NCBI RefSeq assembly: GCF_003051105.1
Contig: NZ_QAOO01000002.1
Coordinates: forward strand, 62,001 to 126,000
Direction: 5' to 3'
Length of the DNA: 64,000 bases
Source of the DNA: Nitrosomonas nitrosa
GTDB taxonomy: Bacteria > Pseudomonadota > Gammaproteobacteria > Burkholderiales > Nitrosomonadaceae
The notes under the pieces are model-generated. The model ran no database searches. It was not told where the DNA came from and worked only from the letters and a program-made list of their open reading frames with translations. Position numbers and translations under genes: made by a program. Each line of letters begins with the position of its first letter. Positions within the stretch are counted from its first letter, which is position 1. Positions 27,675 through 38,293 of this stretch are shown here, in pieces.

Positions 27675-28032
27675 TTTCCTATCCCCAGGCGGATTGTGTT
27701 AGGATCGCCGCGGCGGCAGTTTTGCATGGGCAAATCTGCTGACCGTGGCGATTAGTTTTTTATAGCGGTTTTGATGTGCAATGTATACGCTTCGTGCCTC
27801 AAAATCGGGTAACTATGTCTACTTCCGCAGGGAGAAGGCTGGATCAAGGATGATAAAAACCGAATTTTGAAGTGCGATAAGTAGTGAAATCAGTGGGTAT
27901 CTGCTTTCATTGATGAGGGTAAGAAAATAATTGTCATGTTGTCTCTTCCTTTCCCAAAAGCACGGTGTGGCAGACAAACCAATCCTCGTATGGGCTGGTA
28001 ATCAGTCGTTATTTCAACGTTGTTCTTTGTTA
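27675..28032. other. 358-bp region downstream of groEL
   Basis: No gene is seen. It contains the second 84-bp dispersed repeat (27793-27876) and the promoter area of the SDR gene. No clear rho-independent terminator is found directly after groEL. Confidence 0.5.
27793..27876 (-). repeat. 84-bp dispersed repeat with terminal inverted repeats, copy 2
   Basis: The right end CCGAATTTTGAAGTGCG is the complement of the left end of copy 1 (13215-13298), and the whole segment matches copy 1 in reverse orientation with the same length of 84 bases. Noncoding. Confidence 0.75.
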
Positions 28033-28791
28033 ATGAATAATATAAAGCATTATCAGGCAAATAAAGATTTGCTCTGCGACCGCGTCATTTTGATCACGGG
28101 AGCAGGGCAGGGGCTTGGACGCGCAGCAGCGTTAGCTTTCGCGTCACATGGGGCTACCGTTATATTGCACGGCCGTAAAGTCAAGAAACTAGAAAGCGTG
28201 TACGATGAAATTCAAGCTTTGGGGAGAGAGGAAGCGGTTATTTTCCCATTTGATTTTGATAAGGCAGCAGAACAGGATTTTCAGATGATCGCCGATGCGA
28301 TTGCATCTCAATTGGGTAGATTGGATGGCATTTTGCATAATGCTGCGTTTACTTTTGGGCCAATGCCATTGGAGCTGCATACCCTTGAACAATGGCGAAT
28401 ACTCTTACAAATTAATTTACTGGCCCCCGTTGCGCTGACCCGAGCCTGTTTGCCGTTGCTAAAAGCATCACCCGATGCGAGTGTTATCATGACATCGGAT
28501 TCGCATGGTCATGAACCCTCTGCTTATTGGGGCGGGTTTGCGGTTGCTAAGGCGGGCGTTGAAGCATTGGTTAAAATCCAATCCCAAGAGTGGGAGTTGT
28601 TGTTTCCAAATTTACGTATCAATGCGCTCATTCCAGGCGCCGTTCATTCGCCTCAGCGCACGAAAACACATCCTGGTGAAGTTAAGCAGCGATTGCCTCA
28701 ACCAGTTGATTTGATGCCATCTTATCTTTTCTTTATGGGGCCGGATAGCAAAGGAATAAGTGGGAAAGTGTTGTCTTGTCAAGAGATTTAA
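28033..28791 (+). CDS. YciK-like short-chain dehydrogenase with Tyr-to-Phe change
   Basis: The 252-residue protein is an SDR of the YciK type. The NAD(P)-binding motif is ILITGAGQGLGRAAA, followed by LDGILHNAAF (NNAG position) and INLLAPVALTRA. The active-site motif YxxxK is altered: the sequence reads AYWGGFAVAKAG, with Phe at the catalytic Tyr position (relatives have GAYAxSK). The start at 28033 fits the family. The frame is open upstream to 27931, but that part is unlike SDRs. Catalytic activity is therefore uncertain. Confidence 0.8.
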   Translation: MNNIKHYQANKDLLCDRVILITGAGQGLGRAAALAFASHGATVILHGRKVKKLESVYDEIQALGREEAVIFPFDFDKAAEQDFQMIADAIASQLGRLDGILHNAAFTFGPMPLELHTLEQWRILLQINLLAPVALTRACLPLLKASPDASVIMTSDSHGHEPSAYWGGFAVAKAGVEALVKIQSQEWELLFPNLRINALIPGAVHSPQRTKTHPGEVKQRLPQPVDLMPSYLFFMGPDSKGISGKVLSCQEI

Positions 28792-28858
28792 TAGTGCACG
28801 GCTGCGGTTTCATCAATAACAAGGTATAATTGAATCAAATTAAGGGGATTGGCTAGAC

Positions 28859-28944
<86 letters not shown>

Positions 28945-29035
28945 AAAGATCAAGTTAAGGTTGAATTTTGTTTGTATTCTCAGCATGGTAATTCGTCGAA
29001 CCAGTTATATTGGTGGTTATATTTAGGAAGATTTA

Positions 29036-30355
29036 ATGCAATCAAACGTTGAAAATCCCAATATTCTAGAGCGGAATCTCGATATTTCGATTTCTCAAGA
29101 AAAAATCCAGGCAGAAGTCAATGAACGTTTAAAACGCTTGGCTACGAAGATAAAGATTCAAGGTTTTCGTCCAGGCAAAGTACCGCTCAAAATTGTATCC
29201 CAGCAATATGGCGCTAAATTACATGAGGAAGTGTTGGGAGAAATGTTGCAGAAACATTTCAGAGATGCTGTTCAGCAGCAAAAATTGCGGATCGTAGGTT
29301 CATCGACCTATTTTGAGACTAAATCAGTTGGTGAAAATGGCGCAGATTATGAATTCAGTGTGAAATTTGAGGTTTATCCGGATATCGCGGTCGGTGATTT
29401 GACCGCGTTGAGCGTGAACAGGCCAGTAGTGAATATCGGCGATAAAGAAGTCGAGAAAACATTGCAAATTTTGCGGAAACAGCGCGCTCAATTCATATCT
29501 GTTGATCGTCCTGCTGCGCTTGGTGATCGGGTGAATATAGATTATGAGGGATTGATCGATGGTAATTCCTTCCGAGGCGGGACAGCACAGGATTTCACGT
29601 TGGTTTTAGGTGATGGATATATTCTTGAAGATTTTGAGAATGCTATCGCCGGAATGAGCATAGGGCAGGAAAAATCGTTTCAAATGGCGTTTCCAGCGGA
29701 TTATCACGATAAGGATATCGCTGGAAAAACGGCTACTTTTAATGTCAAACTCAATAATGTTGAAGAGCCTGTGCTGGCGGAAATAGACAGTGAATTTGCT
29801 AAATCGCTAGGTATTCAAGATGGTGATACCCAAAAAATGCATGAAGAAATACGATTGAGTCTTGAGCGCGAAGCTTTCCAGCGAACACGCGCTAAGCTCA
29901 AAGAACAGATCATGCAGTGCTTGCTGGAAAATACAACGTGTCAAGCACCCAAGACTTTGGTCGAGCAGGAAGCACAGCATTTGATGCAGGATGCGAAAAA
30001 TAATCTTGCTGCTCAAGGTGCGCGCACTGAAGATATTTCTCTTCCTCTCGAATCGTTTCGAGAGAGGGCTGAGCGACGAGTAAAGTTAGGTTTGATTTTG
30101 GGTGAGCTAGTAAAGCTTCATAACTTGAATGTTAAACCTGATCAAGTAAGAAAATATGTAGAGTTTTACGCACAAAGTTATGAGAACCCAGAGCAGGTTA
30201 TAAAATGGCACTATGCATCACCTGAGCGGTTGCAAGAAATCGAATCATTGGTGCTTGAGGATAACGTTGTTTCATGGGTGTTGGGCCAGGTCAAAGTGGT
30301 TGATCAAGAGATCGCTTTCGAAGATTTGATGGGGTATTCCCATTCAGCGGCTTAA
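29036..30355 (+). CDS. tig: Trigger factor
   Basis: The 439-residue ribosome-bound chaperone and peptidyl-prolyl isomerase. The N-terminal ribosome-binding loop is GFRPGKVPLKIV. The FKBP-type domain follows at about residues 160-245 (GDRVNIDYEGLIDGNSFRGG). The C-terminal helical chaperone domain is full length. An AGGAAG site precedes the start. It is followed by clpP after 9 bases, so tig-clpP are co-transcribed, with clpX and lon next. Confidence 0.97.
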   Translation: MQSNVENPNILERNLDISISQEKIQAEVNERLKRLATKIKIQGFRPGKVPLKIVSQQYGAKLHEEVLGEMLQKHFRDAVQQQKLRIVGSSTYFETKSVGENGADYEFSVKFEVYPDIAVGDLTALSVNRPVVNIGDKEVEKTLQILRKQRAQFISVDRPAALGDRVNIDYEGLIDGNSFRGGTAQDFTLVLGDGYILEDFENAIAGMSIGQEKSFQMAFPADYHDKDIAGKTATFNVKLNNVEEPVLAEIDSEFAKSLGIQDGDTQKMHEEIRLSLEREAFQRTRAKLKEQIMQCLLENTTCQAPKTLVEQEAQHLMQDAKNNLAAQGARTEDISLPLESFRERAERRVKLGLILGELVKLHNLNVKPDQVRKYVEFYAQSYENPEQVIKWHYASPERLQEIESLVLEDNVVSWVLGQVKVVDQEIAFEDLMGYSHSAA

Positions 30356-30364
30356 TCAGGAGAA

Positions 30365-30979
30365 ATGAGCTTGGATACGAGAGGATTGGGGTTGATTCCA
30401 ATGGTTATCGAAACCAGTGGAAGAGGCGAGCGTGCTTATGACATTTATTCTCGGTTGTTAAAAGAACGGATTATTTTTCTGGTGGGGCCTGTCACCGAAG
30501 CATCAGCCAATTTAATCGTGGCGCAGCTTCTGTTTTTGGAATCTGAGAGTTCGGATAAAGATATATTTTTTTATATCAATTCTCCTGGTGGTTTAGTTTC
30601 TGCAGGACTGGCTATTTACGATACCATGCAATTTATAAAGCCGGATGTCAGTACTTTGTGTGTGGGGCAAGCTGCAAGTATGGGTTCTTTATTATTGACG
30701 GCTGGCGCAAAAGGTAAGCGATTTTGTTTGCCGAATTCTCGTGTCATGATTCATCAACCGATGGGGGGATTCCAGGGCCAAGCTTCTGATATAGAAATAC
30801 ATGCCAAAGAAATTCTCTATTTAAAAAAACGTTTGAATGAAATCCTGGCAAAGCATAGCGGTCAGCCGGTTAAAACAATTGAAAGAGACACGGATCGTGA
30901 TAATTTTCTGAGTGCTGAAGAATCGGTAAAGTATGGTTTGGTGGATGCAGTGTTAACGAGTAGAGACAATAAAAAATAA
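30365..30979 (+). CDS. clpP: ATP-dependent Clp protease proteolytic subunit
   Basis: The 204-residue serine protease subunit has the catalytic Ser in [19 protein letters not shown] and the His in [10 protein letters not shown]. The conserved [19 protein letters not shown] is present. ClpP forms a double heptamer fed by ClpX. Start 30365 follows AGGAGA directly after the tig stop. clpX follows after 80 bases. Confidence 0.98.
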   Translation: MSLDTRGLGLIPMVIETSGRGERAYDIYSRLLKERIIFLVGPVTEASANLIVAQLLFLESESSDKDIFFYINSPGGLVSAGLAIYDTMQFIKPDVSTLCVGQAASMGSLLLTAGAKGKRFCLPNSRVMIHQPMGGFQGQASDIEIHAKEILYLKKRLNEILAKHSGQPVKTIERDTDRDNFLSAEESVKYGLVDAVLTSRDNKK

Positions 30980-31059
30980 ATTGAGCTTGTTTTGCTAGAT
31001 TGGAGTCCAATAATTTTCTGTTAAAGTGGTGTTTTGCTCAATGGTCGTGGAGTTAAATT

Positions 31060-32346
31060 ATGTCTGATAAAACGAATGGCGATAAACTTCTCTATTGCTC
31101 CTTTTGTGGCAAAAGCCAACATGAGGTGAGGAAGCTCATAGCTGGTCCGTCTGTATTCATTTGCGATGAATGTATCGACCTTTGTAATGATATTATTCGT
31201 GAAGAAATGCAGGTCAATGAAACAGCCAAGCTAGCTAAATCAAGCCTGCCTGTGCCTCGCGAAATATGTCAGATATTAGATCAATACGTCATTGGTCAAG
31301 AGTCTGCCAAGAAAATCCTGTCTGTTGCCGTCTATAACCATTACAAACGGTTAAGAAATTTAACCAAAGTAAGTGATGGGGATGAGATTGAACTTGCTAA
31401 AAGTAATATTCTTCTAATCGGCCCTACTGGCTCCGGCAAAACACTATTAGCTCAAACCCTGGCAAGGTTGCTGGATGTGCCATTTATCATTGCGGATGCG
31501 ACGACACTGACTGAAGCAGGTTATGTGGGAGAAGATGTCGAGAATATTATCCAGAAACTATTGCAGAAATGTAACTATGATGTAGAGAAGGCTCAGCGAG
31601 GGATTATTTATATCGATGAAATCGATAAGATTTCACGTAAGTCTGATAATCCATCCATCACCCGGGATGTATCGGGGGAGGGTGTGCAGCAGGCACTATT
31701 GAAGTTAATCGAAGGAACGATCGCGCTTGTACCTCCACAGGGTGGGCGGAAGCACCCCAATCAAGAGTTTATTCAGATTGATACCACCAATATTCTATTC
31801 ATATGCGGCGGCGCATTTGATGGGATCGATAAGATCATACGATCCAGATCAGAGAAGGGCGGGATTGGTTTCGGTGCGGAGATCATTAATCGAAATAATC
31901 ATAAAAAAATTAACGAAGTTTTAAAAGCGGTTGAACCGGAGGATCTTATTAAGTATGGTTTGATCCCAGAGTTTGTTGGACGCTTGCCGGTAATAGCGAC
32001 ATTAGATGAACTTAATGAAGCTGCTCTAATCCAAATTTTGACTGAACCCAAAAATGCACTGGTTAAGCAATATTGGAAGCTATTCAATATGGAAGGGGGC
32101 GTCGAATTAGAGTTTCGTGAGCAAGCACTTACTGCCATAGCAAAAAAAGCACTGATGCGGAAGACCGGTGCTCGAGGTTTAAGATCCATTCTAGAAGAGA
32201 CACTACTCGATATCATGTATGATCTGCCATCTTTAGAGAATGTTTCAAAAGTAGTTATTGATTATGGGGCCGTTAACGGTGATATTAAGCCCATTTTAAT
32301 TTACTCTGAACAACCTAAGGTCAACAAAAGCTCAAAACAAGCTTAA
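31060..32346 (+). CDS. clpX: ATP-dependent Clp protease ATP-binding subunit ClpX
   Basis: The 428-residue AAA+ unfoldase starts with a zinc-binding domain, [15 protein letters not shown]…CDECIDLC (four Cys). The Walker A motif is GPTGSGKT, Walker [10 protein letters not shown], and the pore loop and [11 protein letters not shown] sensor motif are present. It recognises substrates and passes them to ClpP. No oddity seen. Confidence 0.98.
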   Translation: MSDKTNGDKLLYCSFCGKSQHEVRKLIAGPSVFICDECIDLCNDIIREEMQVNETAKLAKSSLPVPREICQILDQYVIGQESAKKILSVAVYNHYKRLRNLTKVSDGDEIELAKSNILLIGPTGSGKTLLAQTLARLLDVPFIIADATTLTEAGYVGEDVENIIQKLLQKCNYDVEKAQRGIIYIDEIDKISRKSDNPSITRDVSGEGVQQALLKLIEGTIALVPPQGGRKHPNQEFIQIDTTNILFICGGAFDGIDKIIRSRSEKGGIGFGAEIINRNNHKKINEVLKAVEPEDLIKYGLIPEFVGRLPVIATLDELNEAALIQILTEPKNALVKQYWKLFNMEGGVELEFREQALTAIAKKALMRKTGARGLRSILEETLLDIMYDLPSLENVSKVVIDYGAVNGDIKPILIYSEQPKVNKSSKQA

Positions 32347-32406
32347 CCTGCATAAGAACAAGTAGTCATGGGATATTCGAGTATATCTTTTGGAGATTTC
32401 CTAAAT

Positions 32407-32456
32407 GACTGTTAAAAAACAACGAGATTATTCATCTTATTGAAATAATAACAGTC
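32407..32456 (+). repeat. Inverted repeat between clpX and lon
   Basis: GACTGTTA at 32407-32414 and TAACAGTC at 32449-32456 are perfect inverted repeats separated by 34 bases, in the 187-base gap before lon. No T-run follows, so it is not a classical terminator. A regulatory or RNA-folding role is possible. Confidence 0.35.
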
Positions 32457-32533
32457 TGTAGCGTGTTCCCAGTTTGATATTCTTGAATGACTTTTTCTAA
32501 TTTTGATTGTTGGTACTTAATTAAAATATAAAT

Positions 32534-34954
32534 ATGACTTTAGTAACCGACGATAACGAGTCAAACCAATTAGTTCTGCCATTATTGCCGTTGCGTGATG
32601 TGGTCGTGTTCCCGCATATGGTCATACCATTGTTCGTTGGACGACCGAAATCTATCAAGGCGCTAGAGCTGGCTATGGATTCTGGGAAAAATATCCTACT
32701 GGTGGCCCAGAAGTCAGCGGCCAAGGATGATCCGACTCCACGAGATCTGTATAGCATATGCTGCGTGTCAAATCTTTTGCAAATGCTCAAGTTGCCCGAT
32801 GGCACTGTTAAGGTGCTGGTGGAGGGAAATTATCGTGCTCAGATTCTGGAGTTTATTGATTCAGAATCGTATTTTTCGGGAAAAGCGCTTCAGGTGCCTA
32901 TCGACAGCATCAATACTCCAGAAATAGAGGCAACTCGACGTGCACTCATTTCCCAGTTTGATCAATTCGTTAAATTAAATAAAAAAATACCGCCAGAAAT
33001 CCTGGCTTCGCTTTCAGGTATTGATGAGGCAGGACGGCTTGCTGATACGATTGCAGCTTACCTCCCACTGAAATTGGAGAAAAAACAGGAAGTTCTTGAA
33101 ATTTTTGACGTGCAACAGCGGCTGGAACATTTGTTGGGCTTACTTGAGACAGAACTCGATATACTGCAAGTAGAAAAGAGGATTCGTGGCAGAGTCAAGC
33201 GGCAAATGGAAAAAAGCCAGCGGGACTATTATCTGAATGAGCAAGTTAAAGCAATTCAGAAAGAGCTGGGTGAAGGTGAGGATGGAGCCGATCTCGAGGA
33301 GATCGAGAAAAAAATAAAAGCAGCCTCTTTACCTAAGGAGGCGCGTACAAAAGCAGATGCAGAATTAAAAAAATTACGCCTTATGTCACCGATGTCTGCG
33401 GAGGCGACAGTTGTTCGTAATTATATCGATGCGCTCGTTTCACTGCCATGGAAGCAAAAAAGTAAGATTTGTAAGGATCTTGATACAGCTGAGGCTGTTT
33501 TAGAGCAAGATCATTACGGATTAGAAAAGATTAAAGAAAGAATCGTAGAATATCTGGCTGTACAACAAAGGGTTAGTAAATTAAAAGCCCCCATTCTTTG
33601 CCTAATCGGCCCGCCGGGAGTAGGCAAAACATCCCTCGGAAGATCAATCGCGCGTGCTACCAATAGAAAGTTTGTTCGCATGTCACTTGGCGGCGTGCGG
33701 GATGAAGCGGAAATACGAGGGCACCGACGAACTTATATTGGGTCAATGCCCGGGAAGATTTTGCAGAATATTACTAAGGTGGGTGTCAAGAATCCACTCT
33801 TTCTGCTAGATGAAGTTGATAAGATGGGTATGGATTTTCGGGGTGATCCAGCATCGGCGTTATTGGAAGTGCTCGATCCAGAACAAAATAGCACCTTTGT
33901 GGATCACTATATTGAGGTTGAATACGATTTATCGGATGTGATGTTTGTGGCGACTGCGAACACACTCAATATTCCTCCTGCATTACTTGATCGCATGGAA
34001 GTCATCCGCTTATCAGGCTATACGGAAGATGAAAAGCTTAATATCGCCAAGCGGTATTTATTGCCCAAACAAATGAAGAATCATGGGCTTGAGGAAGGTG
34101 AGTTGATCATGTCTGAATCTGCTCTTCGAGACATTGTTAGGCACTATACGAGAGAATCGGGTGTGCGGAACATGGAGCGGGAAATATCTAAGATATGCCG
34201 CAAGGTTGTTAAAGCGATTGTAAGTAAGAAAGAAGATAGCAATGAAGGGGTTACGATCAACTCGCGTAATCTTAGTAAATATTTAGGAGTTCATCGTTAT
34301 AACTATGGCGTAGCGGAAGAAAATAGCCAAGTAGGGCAAGTTACTGGTTTGGCATGGACTGAAGTGGGTGGTGAATTACTTACAATTGAAGCTGTTGCAT
34401 TACCTGGTAAAGGAAAAACAATTACCACGGGTAAGTTAGGTGAGGTGATGCAAGAGTCTGTCCAAGCTGCATTGTCAGTGGTACGGAGCCGGTCAGCCGT
34501 GCTGGGTATTGCTGATGATTTTTATTTGAAGAAAGATATTCATATTCACCTACCTGAGGGGGCTACACCCAAGGATGGTCCAAGTGCAGGTATCGGTATT
34601 TGTGTCGCCATGGTTTCTGTATTAACAGGCATTCCCGTCAAATCAACCATTGCCATGACAGGAGAGATAACACTCCGTGGCGAAGTACTGCCAATTGGTG
34701 GCCTCAAGGAAAAGTTATTGGCTGCTCATCGTGGAGGGATCAAAATGGTGCTGATACCAGAAGATAATGTTAAAGATTTGAGTGAGATTCCAGCGAATAT
34801 AAAAGCAAAACTTAAAATTCAACCTGTGAAATGGATAGATCAAGTTCTCGAATTAGCGCTAGAACATAGACCGGAAGCACTGCCTTCTACAGTGCAGAAC
34901 ACCCTATCAACAGTAGGTGAAGATGATGTTACGAATGTGATTATCAAACACTAG
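32534..34954 (+). CDS. lon: Endopeptidase La (Lon protease)
   Basis: The 806-residue AAA+ protease has an N-terminal substrate-binding domain ([19 protein letters not shown]), Walker [16 protein letters not shown], Walker [10 protein letters not shown], and a C-terminal Ser-Lys protease domain with [12 protein letters not shown] (Ser) and the downstream catalytic Lys in [12 protein letters not shown]. It degrades misfolded and regulatory proteins. The Shine-Dalgarno is weak. The gene ends 18 bases before the stop of the convergent DUF2231 gene, without an evident terminator. Confidence 0.98.
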   Translation: MTLVTDDNESNQLVLPLLPLRDVVVFPHMVIPLFVGRPKSIKALELAMDSGKNILLVAQKSAAKDDPTPRDLYSICCVSNLLQMLKLPDGTVKVLVEGNYRAQILEFIDSESYFSGKALQVPIDSINTPEIEATRRALISQFDQFVKLNKKIPPEILASLSGIDEAGRLADTIAAYLPLKLEKKQEVLEIFDVQQRLEHLLGLLETELDILQVEKRIRGRVKRQMEKSQRDYYLNEQVKAIQKELGEGEDGADLEEIEKKIKAASLPKEARTKADAELKKLRLMSPMSAEATVVRNYIDALVSLPWKQKSKICKDLDTAEAVLEQDHYGLEKIKERIVEYLAVQQRVSKLKAPILCLIGPPGVGKTSLGRSIARATNRKFVRMSLGGVRDEAEIRGHRRTYIGSMPGKILQNITKVGVKNPLFLLDEVDKMGMDFRGDPASALLEVLDPEQNSTFVDHYIEVEYDLSDVMFVATANTLNIPPALLDRMEVIRLSGYTEDEKLNIAKRYLLPKQMKNHGLEEGELIMSESALRDIVRHYTRESGVRNMEREISKICRKVVKAIVSKKEDSNEGVTINSRNLSKYLGVHRYNYGVAEENSQVGQVTGLAWTEVGGELLTIEAVALPGKGKTITTGKLGEVMQESVQAALSVVRSRSAVLGIADDFYLKKDIHIHLPEGATPKDGPSAGIGICVAMVSVLTGIPVKSTIAMTGEITLRGEVLPIGGLKEKLLAAHRGGIKMVLIPEDNVKDLSEIPANIKAKLKIQPVKWIDQVLELALEHRPEALPSTVQNTLSTVGEDDVTNVIIKH

Positions 34955-34972
34955 CTAAATAATCAATTGTAG

Positions 34973-35392
34973 TTATTTTGGGTGAACGCCAATGCCATGT
35001 TCGTAAACAAGCTTTCCTCCTAACCATCCTGCAATACAAAGGAAGATGAACCCAGCAACAGACATGATAATAGCGAGAACACCCGGTTGGCTCAGCTGAG
35101 TACCATCAAGTCGAAGGAACAAGCTTACGGCATAACAAGACCAGCTAATCATGATATACATCATATGCTGATTCGCGATTTTCATGGCAGGATTTTGTGA
35201 ATCTATTTTACTGAGCTCTATTAGGCCCGTTACCATGGCAAATAATGCAGTAATCGTTCCAATGACAAGTAACACCCCAGCCACCCAACTTACTTGTTCA
35301 TTTGTGAATAAGCTTGTAATGTCTCCTAGGGTAGAAATAATCCAAGCTGCTATGGGAAAATGAACTAGGATGGGGTGCATAGGGTGTTTCAT
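34973..35392 (-). CDS. DUF2231 membrane protein
   Basis: The 139-residue protein starts MKHPMHPILVHFPIAAW, the hallmark of DUF2231 proteins, and has four predicted hydrophobic segments (about residues 10-30, 38-60, 80-97 and 105-128). Its function is unknown. Relatives often occur near cytochromes or redox genes. It is the second of two minus-strand membrane protein genes, divergent from a Cys-rich regulator. Confidence 0.8.
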   Translation of the reverse strand: MKHPMHPILVHFPIAAWIISTLGDITSLFTNEQVSWVAGVLLVIGTITALFAMVTGLIELSKIDSQNPAMKIANQHMMYIMISWSCYAVSLFLRLDGTQLSQPGVLAIIMSVAGFIFLCIAGWLGGKLVYEHGIGVHPK

Positions 35393-35414
35393 GTAACTTG
35401 TTTCCTTTTATTTC

Positions 35415-35753
35415 TTAGAGTAAGACACTGAGCAGTGTGAGAAAACCTGCAACAGCAACACCAGCATGGATAATGACGATATTCTTGGGCGCAACATTAC
35501 CTTTTGCATGTATCGATGCAAGATAGAATCCACCTAGTGCAGCGATAACGAGTAAGGCCAGCGCGGCTGTGAGGCTACCACTACCCGAGCCTTCAAGTAC
35601 AACCATTATTAGCATGATCAAGCCAGTCGCGCCTAATAAGGCGTGAACGATAGATAAAGGCCATGGTGCTAATTGACCTGAGAAAATTTTTGATGCCAAA
35701 AATAAACCACCTACAGCAGCAATTGCTAAAACTATAATTACATAAGTAAGCAT
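35415..35753 (-). CDS. Small four-helix membrane protein
   Basis: With the start at 35753 (MLTYVIIVLAIAAVGGLFLASK) the product has 112 residues and four hydrophobic helices. The two halves resemble each other: LAIAAVGGLFLASKI and LLVIAALGGFYLASI, each followed by a SIVHALLGATG-like or IIHAGVAVAG helix, suggesting an internal duplication. An in-frame extension to 35831 lacks membrane character. A ribosome-binding GGAGAG precedes 35753. It is probably co-transcribed with the DUF2231 gene, 22 bases downstream. Confidence 0.7.
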   Translation of the reverse strand: MLTYVIIVLAIAAVGGLFLASKIFSGQLAPWPLSIVHALLGATGLIMLIMVVLEGSGSGSLTAALALLVIAALGGFYLASIHAKGNVAPKNIVIIHAGVAVAGFLTLLSVLL

Positions 35754-35867
35754 CCGTTCTCTCCTCTTTCTCAAATTAGGGATTTTTAATATACTGCATA
35801 TTCTGCACCTTTTGCAATATTTACATGTCAAAAGTTATAAAAATTTTAGCTATTGGTTGAAAAAAAG

Positions 35868-36521
35868 ATGTCAGCATTGTCACTGCTAGGTGAGCGTCAA
35901 CAGTCTTTATTAACAGCATTGCTTCATCACCGTAATGGACTCACAGTAGAAGAATTGTCGCGCCTGCTGGCGATATCCCGTAATGCTGTCAATCAGCATC
36001 TGACCAGTTTGAGTGGCGATGGTTTTATTCAGAGTGAGATGTTGGAGAGTACCGGCGGCAGGCCGAGTAAAGTCTATACGCTAACATCGACTGGTTTAGA
36101 GCTATTTCAAAGACAGTATTCTTTTCTTGCCAAATTGCTATTATCCTGGATGAACAAGAATCTCGGTGAGCAAGAGCTGAATGACTGTTTGACAGAGCTT
36201 GGGGAGCAGATGAGCGAAGGGTTTGTAAGCCGTATCTCCAAGCATTATTCGCGAAACGACAAGCTGCATGAGGTGGCTGCAATATTAACCGAACTTGGCT
36301 ATGATGCAAGTGTAGGGCAGAGCACAGACAATTATGCAGAGATTGTTGCAAATAATTGTGTTTTTCATGAGCTGGCAAAACAACATCAAGGGTTTTGTGT
36401 GCTTGATCTGAGTTTCTTGGCTTCTTTATTAAAAGCGGATATTGAGCACAAAGAATGCATCGTCAAGAATGGAGAGCGGTGCTGCTTTAGAGTCGCCGAC
36501 CAGTTTGAGCATTTACCCTAG
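35868..36521 (+). CDS. SufR-like winged-helix regulator with four Cys ligands
   Basis: The 217-residue protein has an N-terminal winged-helix domain (LTVEELSRLLAISRNAVNQHL, then GGRPSKVYTLT). The C-terminal domain has cysteines spaced as in SufR-like Fe-S regulators: CVFHELAKQHQGFC (C-x12-C), then HKEC and ERCC near the end. An Fe-S cofactor sensing oxygen, iron or NO is inferred. The start at 35868 (ATG) is chosen over a TTG at 35853. It is divergent from the two membrane protein genes and lies 1.3 kb from nirK, so control of these genes is possible. Confidence 0.75.
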   Translation: MSALSLLGERQQSLLTALLHHRNGLTVEELSRLLAISRNAVNQHLTSLSGDGFIQSEMLESTGGRPSKVYTLTSTGLELFQRQYSFLAKLLLSWMNKNLGEQELNDCLTELGEQMSEGFVSRISKHYSRNDKLHEVAAILTELGYDASVGQSTDNYAEIVANNCVFHELAKQHQGFCVLDLSFLASLLKADIEHKECIVKNGERCCFRVADQFEHLP

Positions 36522-36579
36522 TTTTTTTACAATTGTGATTCAATAATTGGGTAGGTATATAAAGCTGTTTCTTTTTTGT

Positions 36580-37047
36580 ATGTTTAAGACGAATAAATTC
36601 ATAAAAAGAAAAGCTGATATTTGCAGAATTAATATTTTTCTTCACACATTAGGTAAGCTACCTGCCTATCAAGAAGTTTACTCTTCGGTAAATCATATTA
36701 TTCAATTACAACATACTTTCTTAGCGTTGGTACCGCCTAAATTAGCCGAGCACTGTGTCATTGGGAAACTTTCTAAGCAAGTGCTCACCCTATATGTGGA
36801 TAGTAGCGCCGTTGCTGCAAAACTTAAGCATATCGAACCAACACTCCTGGAGAAGTTCGGTCCTCAGGTTGTCTCGATCAAGATTATGCTGCGTAGGCAA
36901 CAGAGTGAGCAGGGCGGCAACGTATCTTCAAGACAGAAACCTTCACTTAGTCAGACAGCAATTGATAATCTAAATCGATTGGCTTTGAATATGCCTGCAT
37001 CACCCTTGAAATCAGCAATCGAAATTATGCTTGCGAAGTGCCTATAA
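36580..37047 (+). CDS. DciA-like DUF721 protein
   Basis: The 155-residue protein contains the DUF721/DciA core: CVIGKLSKQVLTLYVDSSAVAAKLKHIE, then LLEKFGPQVVSIKIMLRR. The C-terminal half is basic, Gln-rich and presumably flexible. DciA helps load the replicative helicase DnaB in bacteria lacking DnaC. The start at 36580 (MFKTNKF) is taken, and the frame is open back to 36547. It is followed by a hairpin terminator shared with nirK. Confidence 0.72.
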   Translation: MFKTNKFIKRKADICRINIFLHTLGKLPAYQEVYSSVNHIIQLQHTFLALVPPKLAEHCVIGKLSKQVLTLYVDSSAVAAKLKHIEPTLLEKFGPQVVSIKIMLRRQQSEQGGNVSSRQKPSLSQTAIDNLNRLALNMPASPLKSAIEIMLAKCL

Positions 37048-37118
37048 ACGCCTTAACAAGATTCAGTAAGCAAAAAGAATTTGGTTTTTCCAGGAAAGAA
37101 AAAATCAAACCAAAAAAA

Positions 37119-37141
37119 AACGGCCCCGCATAGGGGCCGTT
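37119..37141 (-). terminator. Rho-independent terminator downstream of nirK
   Basis: ACGGCCCC at 37120-37127 pairs with GGGGCCGT at 37133-37140 across a 5-base loop. An A-run (37112-37120) precedes it, so the minus-strand transcript of nirK ends with a T-run. It may also stop the dciA transcript from the other side. Confidence 0.85.
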
Positions 37142-37186
37142 TAAATTAGAACGAGTTTTATCTAAATCTAAATTCTAATTATTTGC

Positions 37187-38293
37187 TTAGTGATCCATTG
37201 CAGCTGCTGGATTGAAGCTAGCAGGTGCCTTGAGTTGTTCCATGAGATCGTTGTCCCATTCGCCTTCAACATTCATATGAAGCGCTGCGCCGAGCAAGAC
37301 GGCTTCGATAAGATTGTGGCTCAGATAGACATACAATCCAGGCATTTTGAATTCATACAATGCGGCCACTGCAGCACCACCCGGCACAAACCAAGTTTCT
37401 TGGCTTGTCAGAGGAACGTCGCTGAATGAGCCACCTTGCCACACCAGGTCACCGTGTCCACCAATTAAGTGAGGACGTGAGTCACGGTTTGCTTGGGAAT
37501 GGATAAACAGTACTTTCTCGCCCACTTTAGCTTTCAAAGCATTGTCGCCAGTGATGGCACCAACTGCGCCATTGAACACTACGTGGGTAGGAACTAAGCC
37601 TTTCGCCAGTTCAAGCATATCGGCCATACCTGCTGCAGGCTGATCATAAACTTTGTATTTACCATCAGCACCTTTAGGCAGATAAAAATCTTGTTCGCCA
37701 ATGTAGAATGCACGGTCGTAGCGAACTGGTTTGCCTTTAGCATCTTTTAAGCCATCACGTGGCAATACCATAATGGCGCCATTCATTCCTGAAATGACAT
37801 GGAAAGGAATCATGGTTCCACCGGGAGCGCAGTGATAAACAAATACGCCTGGTTTAACTGCTTTCCAACGTAATACAACTTCTTCGCCAGGATTCACGAG
37901 TGTCAATCCTGCACCACCGAGTGCACCTGTGGCAGCGTGGAAGTCAACGTTGTGAGCCATCGTGCTTTCTTTAGGGTTTACCAAGGTTAATTCTACATAA
38001 TCACCTTCATGAACGACGATCAGCGGACCGGGTACAGTACCATTGAATGTTAAAGCCCAAACTTTCGCGCCAGGCGCAACTTCAACCAATTTTTCAATCG
38101 TTTCTAGTCTGACTTCAACGATTTTAGGGCCGCCTTTTGCAACTTGATCATGCTCGGGCACAAAGGGTGGATCAACTAATTGTTGTTTGACGCGTGGCAA
38201 CTTAGAAATATCGTGTTTAGCTGCAACTGCAAATGAAGCAGAAAAACACAGCAGTCCTAACCCAATAACTGCTTGTACAACTTTATTATTCAT
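37187..38293 (-). CDS. nirK: Copper-containing nitrite reductase NirK
   Basis: The 368-residue two-cupredoxin protein reduces nitrite to NO. The start at 38293 ([17 protein letters not shown]) follows GGAGGG and gives a signal peptide ending near SFAVAA, so the enzyme is periplasmic. Type 1 copper ligands are in [19 protein letters not shown] (Cys, His, Met) plus the upstream His. Type 2 ligands are in [11 protein letters not shown] and the C-terminal YLSHNLIEA. No ncgABC genes accompany it, unlike in N. europaea. In ammonia oxidisers NirK supports nitrite tolerance and NO metabolism. Confidence 0.95.
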   Translation of the reverse strand: MNNKVVQAVIGLGLLCFSASFAVAAKHDISKLPRVKQQLVDPPFVPEHDQVAKGGPKIVEVRLETIEKLVEVAPGAKVWALTFNGTVPGPLIVVHEGDYVELTLVNPKESTMAHNVDFHAATGALGGAGLTLVNPGEEVVLRWKAVKPGVFVYHCAPGGTMIPFHVISGMNGAIMVLPRDGLKDAKGKPVRYDRAFYIGEQDFYLPKGADGKYKVYDQPAAGMADMLELAKGLVPTHVVFNGAVGAITGDNALKAKVGEKVLFIHSQANRDSRPHLIGGHGDLVWQGGSFSDVPLTSQETWFVPGGAAVAALYEFKMPGLYVYLSHNLIEAVLLGAALHMNVEGEWDNDLMEQLKAPASFNPAAAMDH

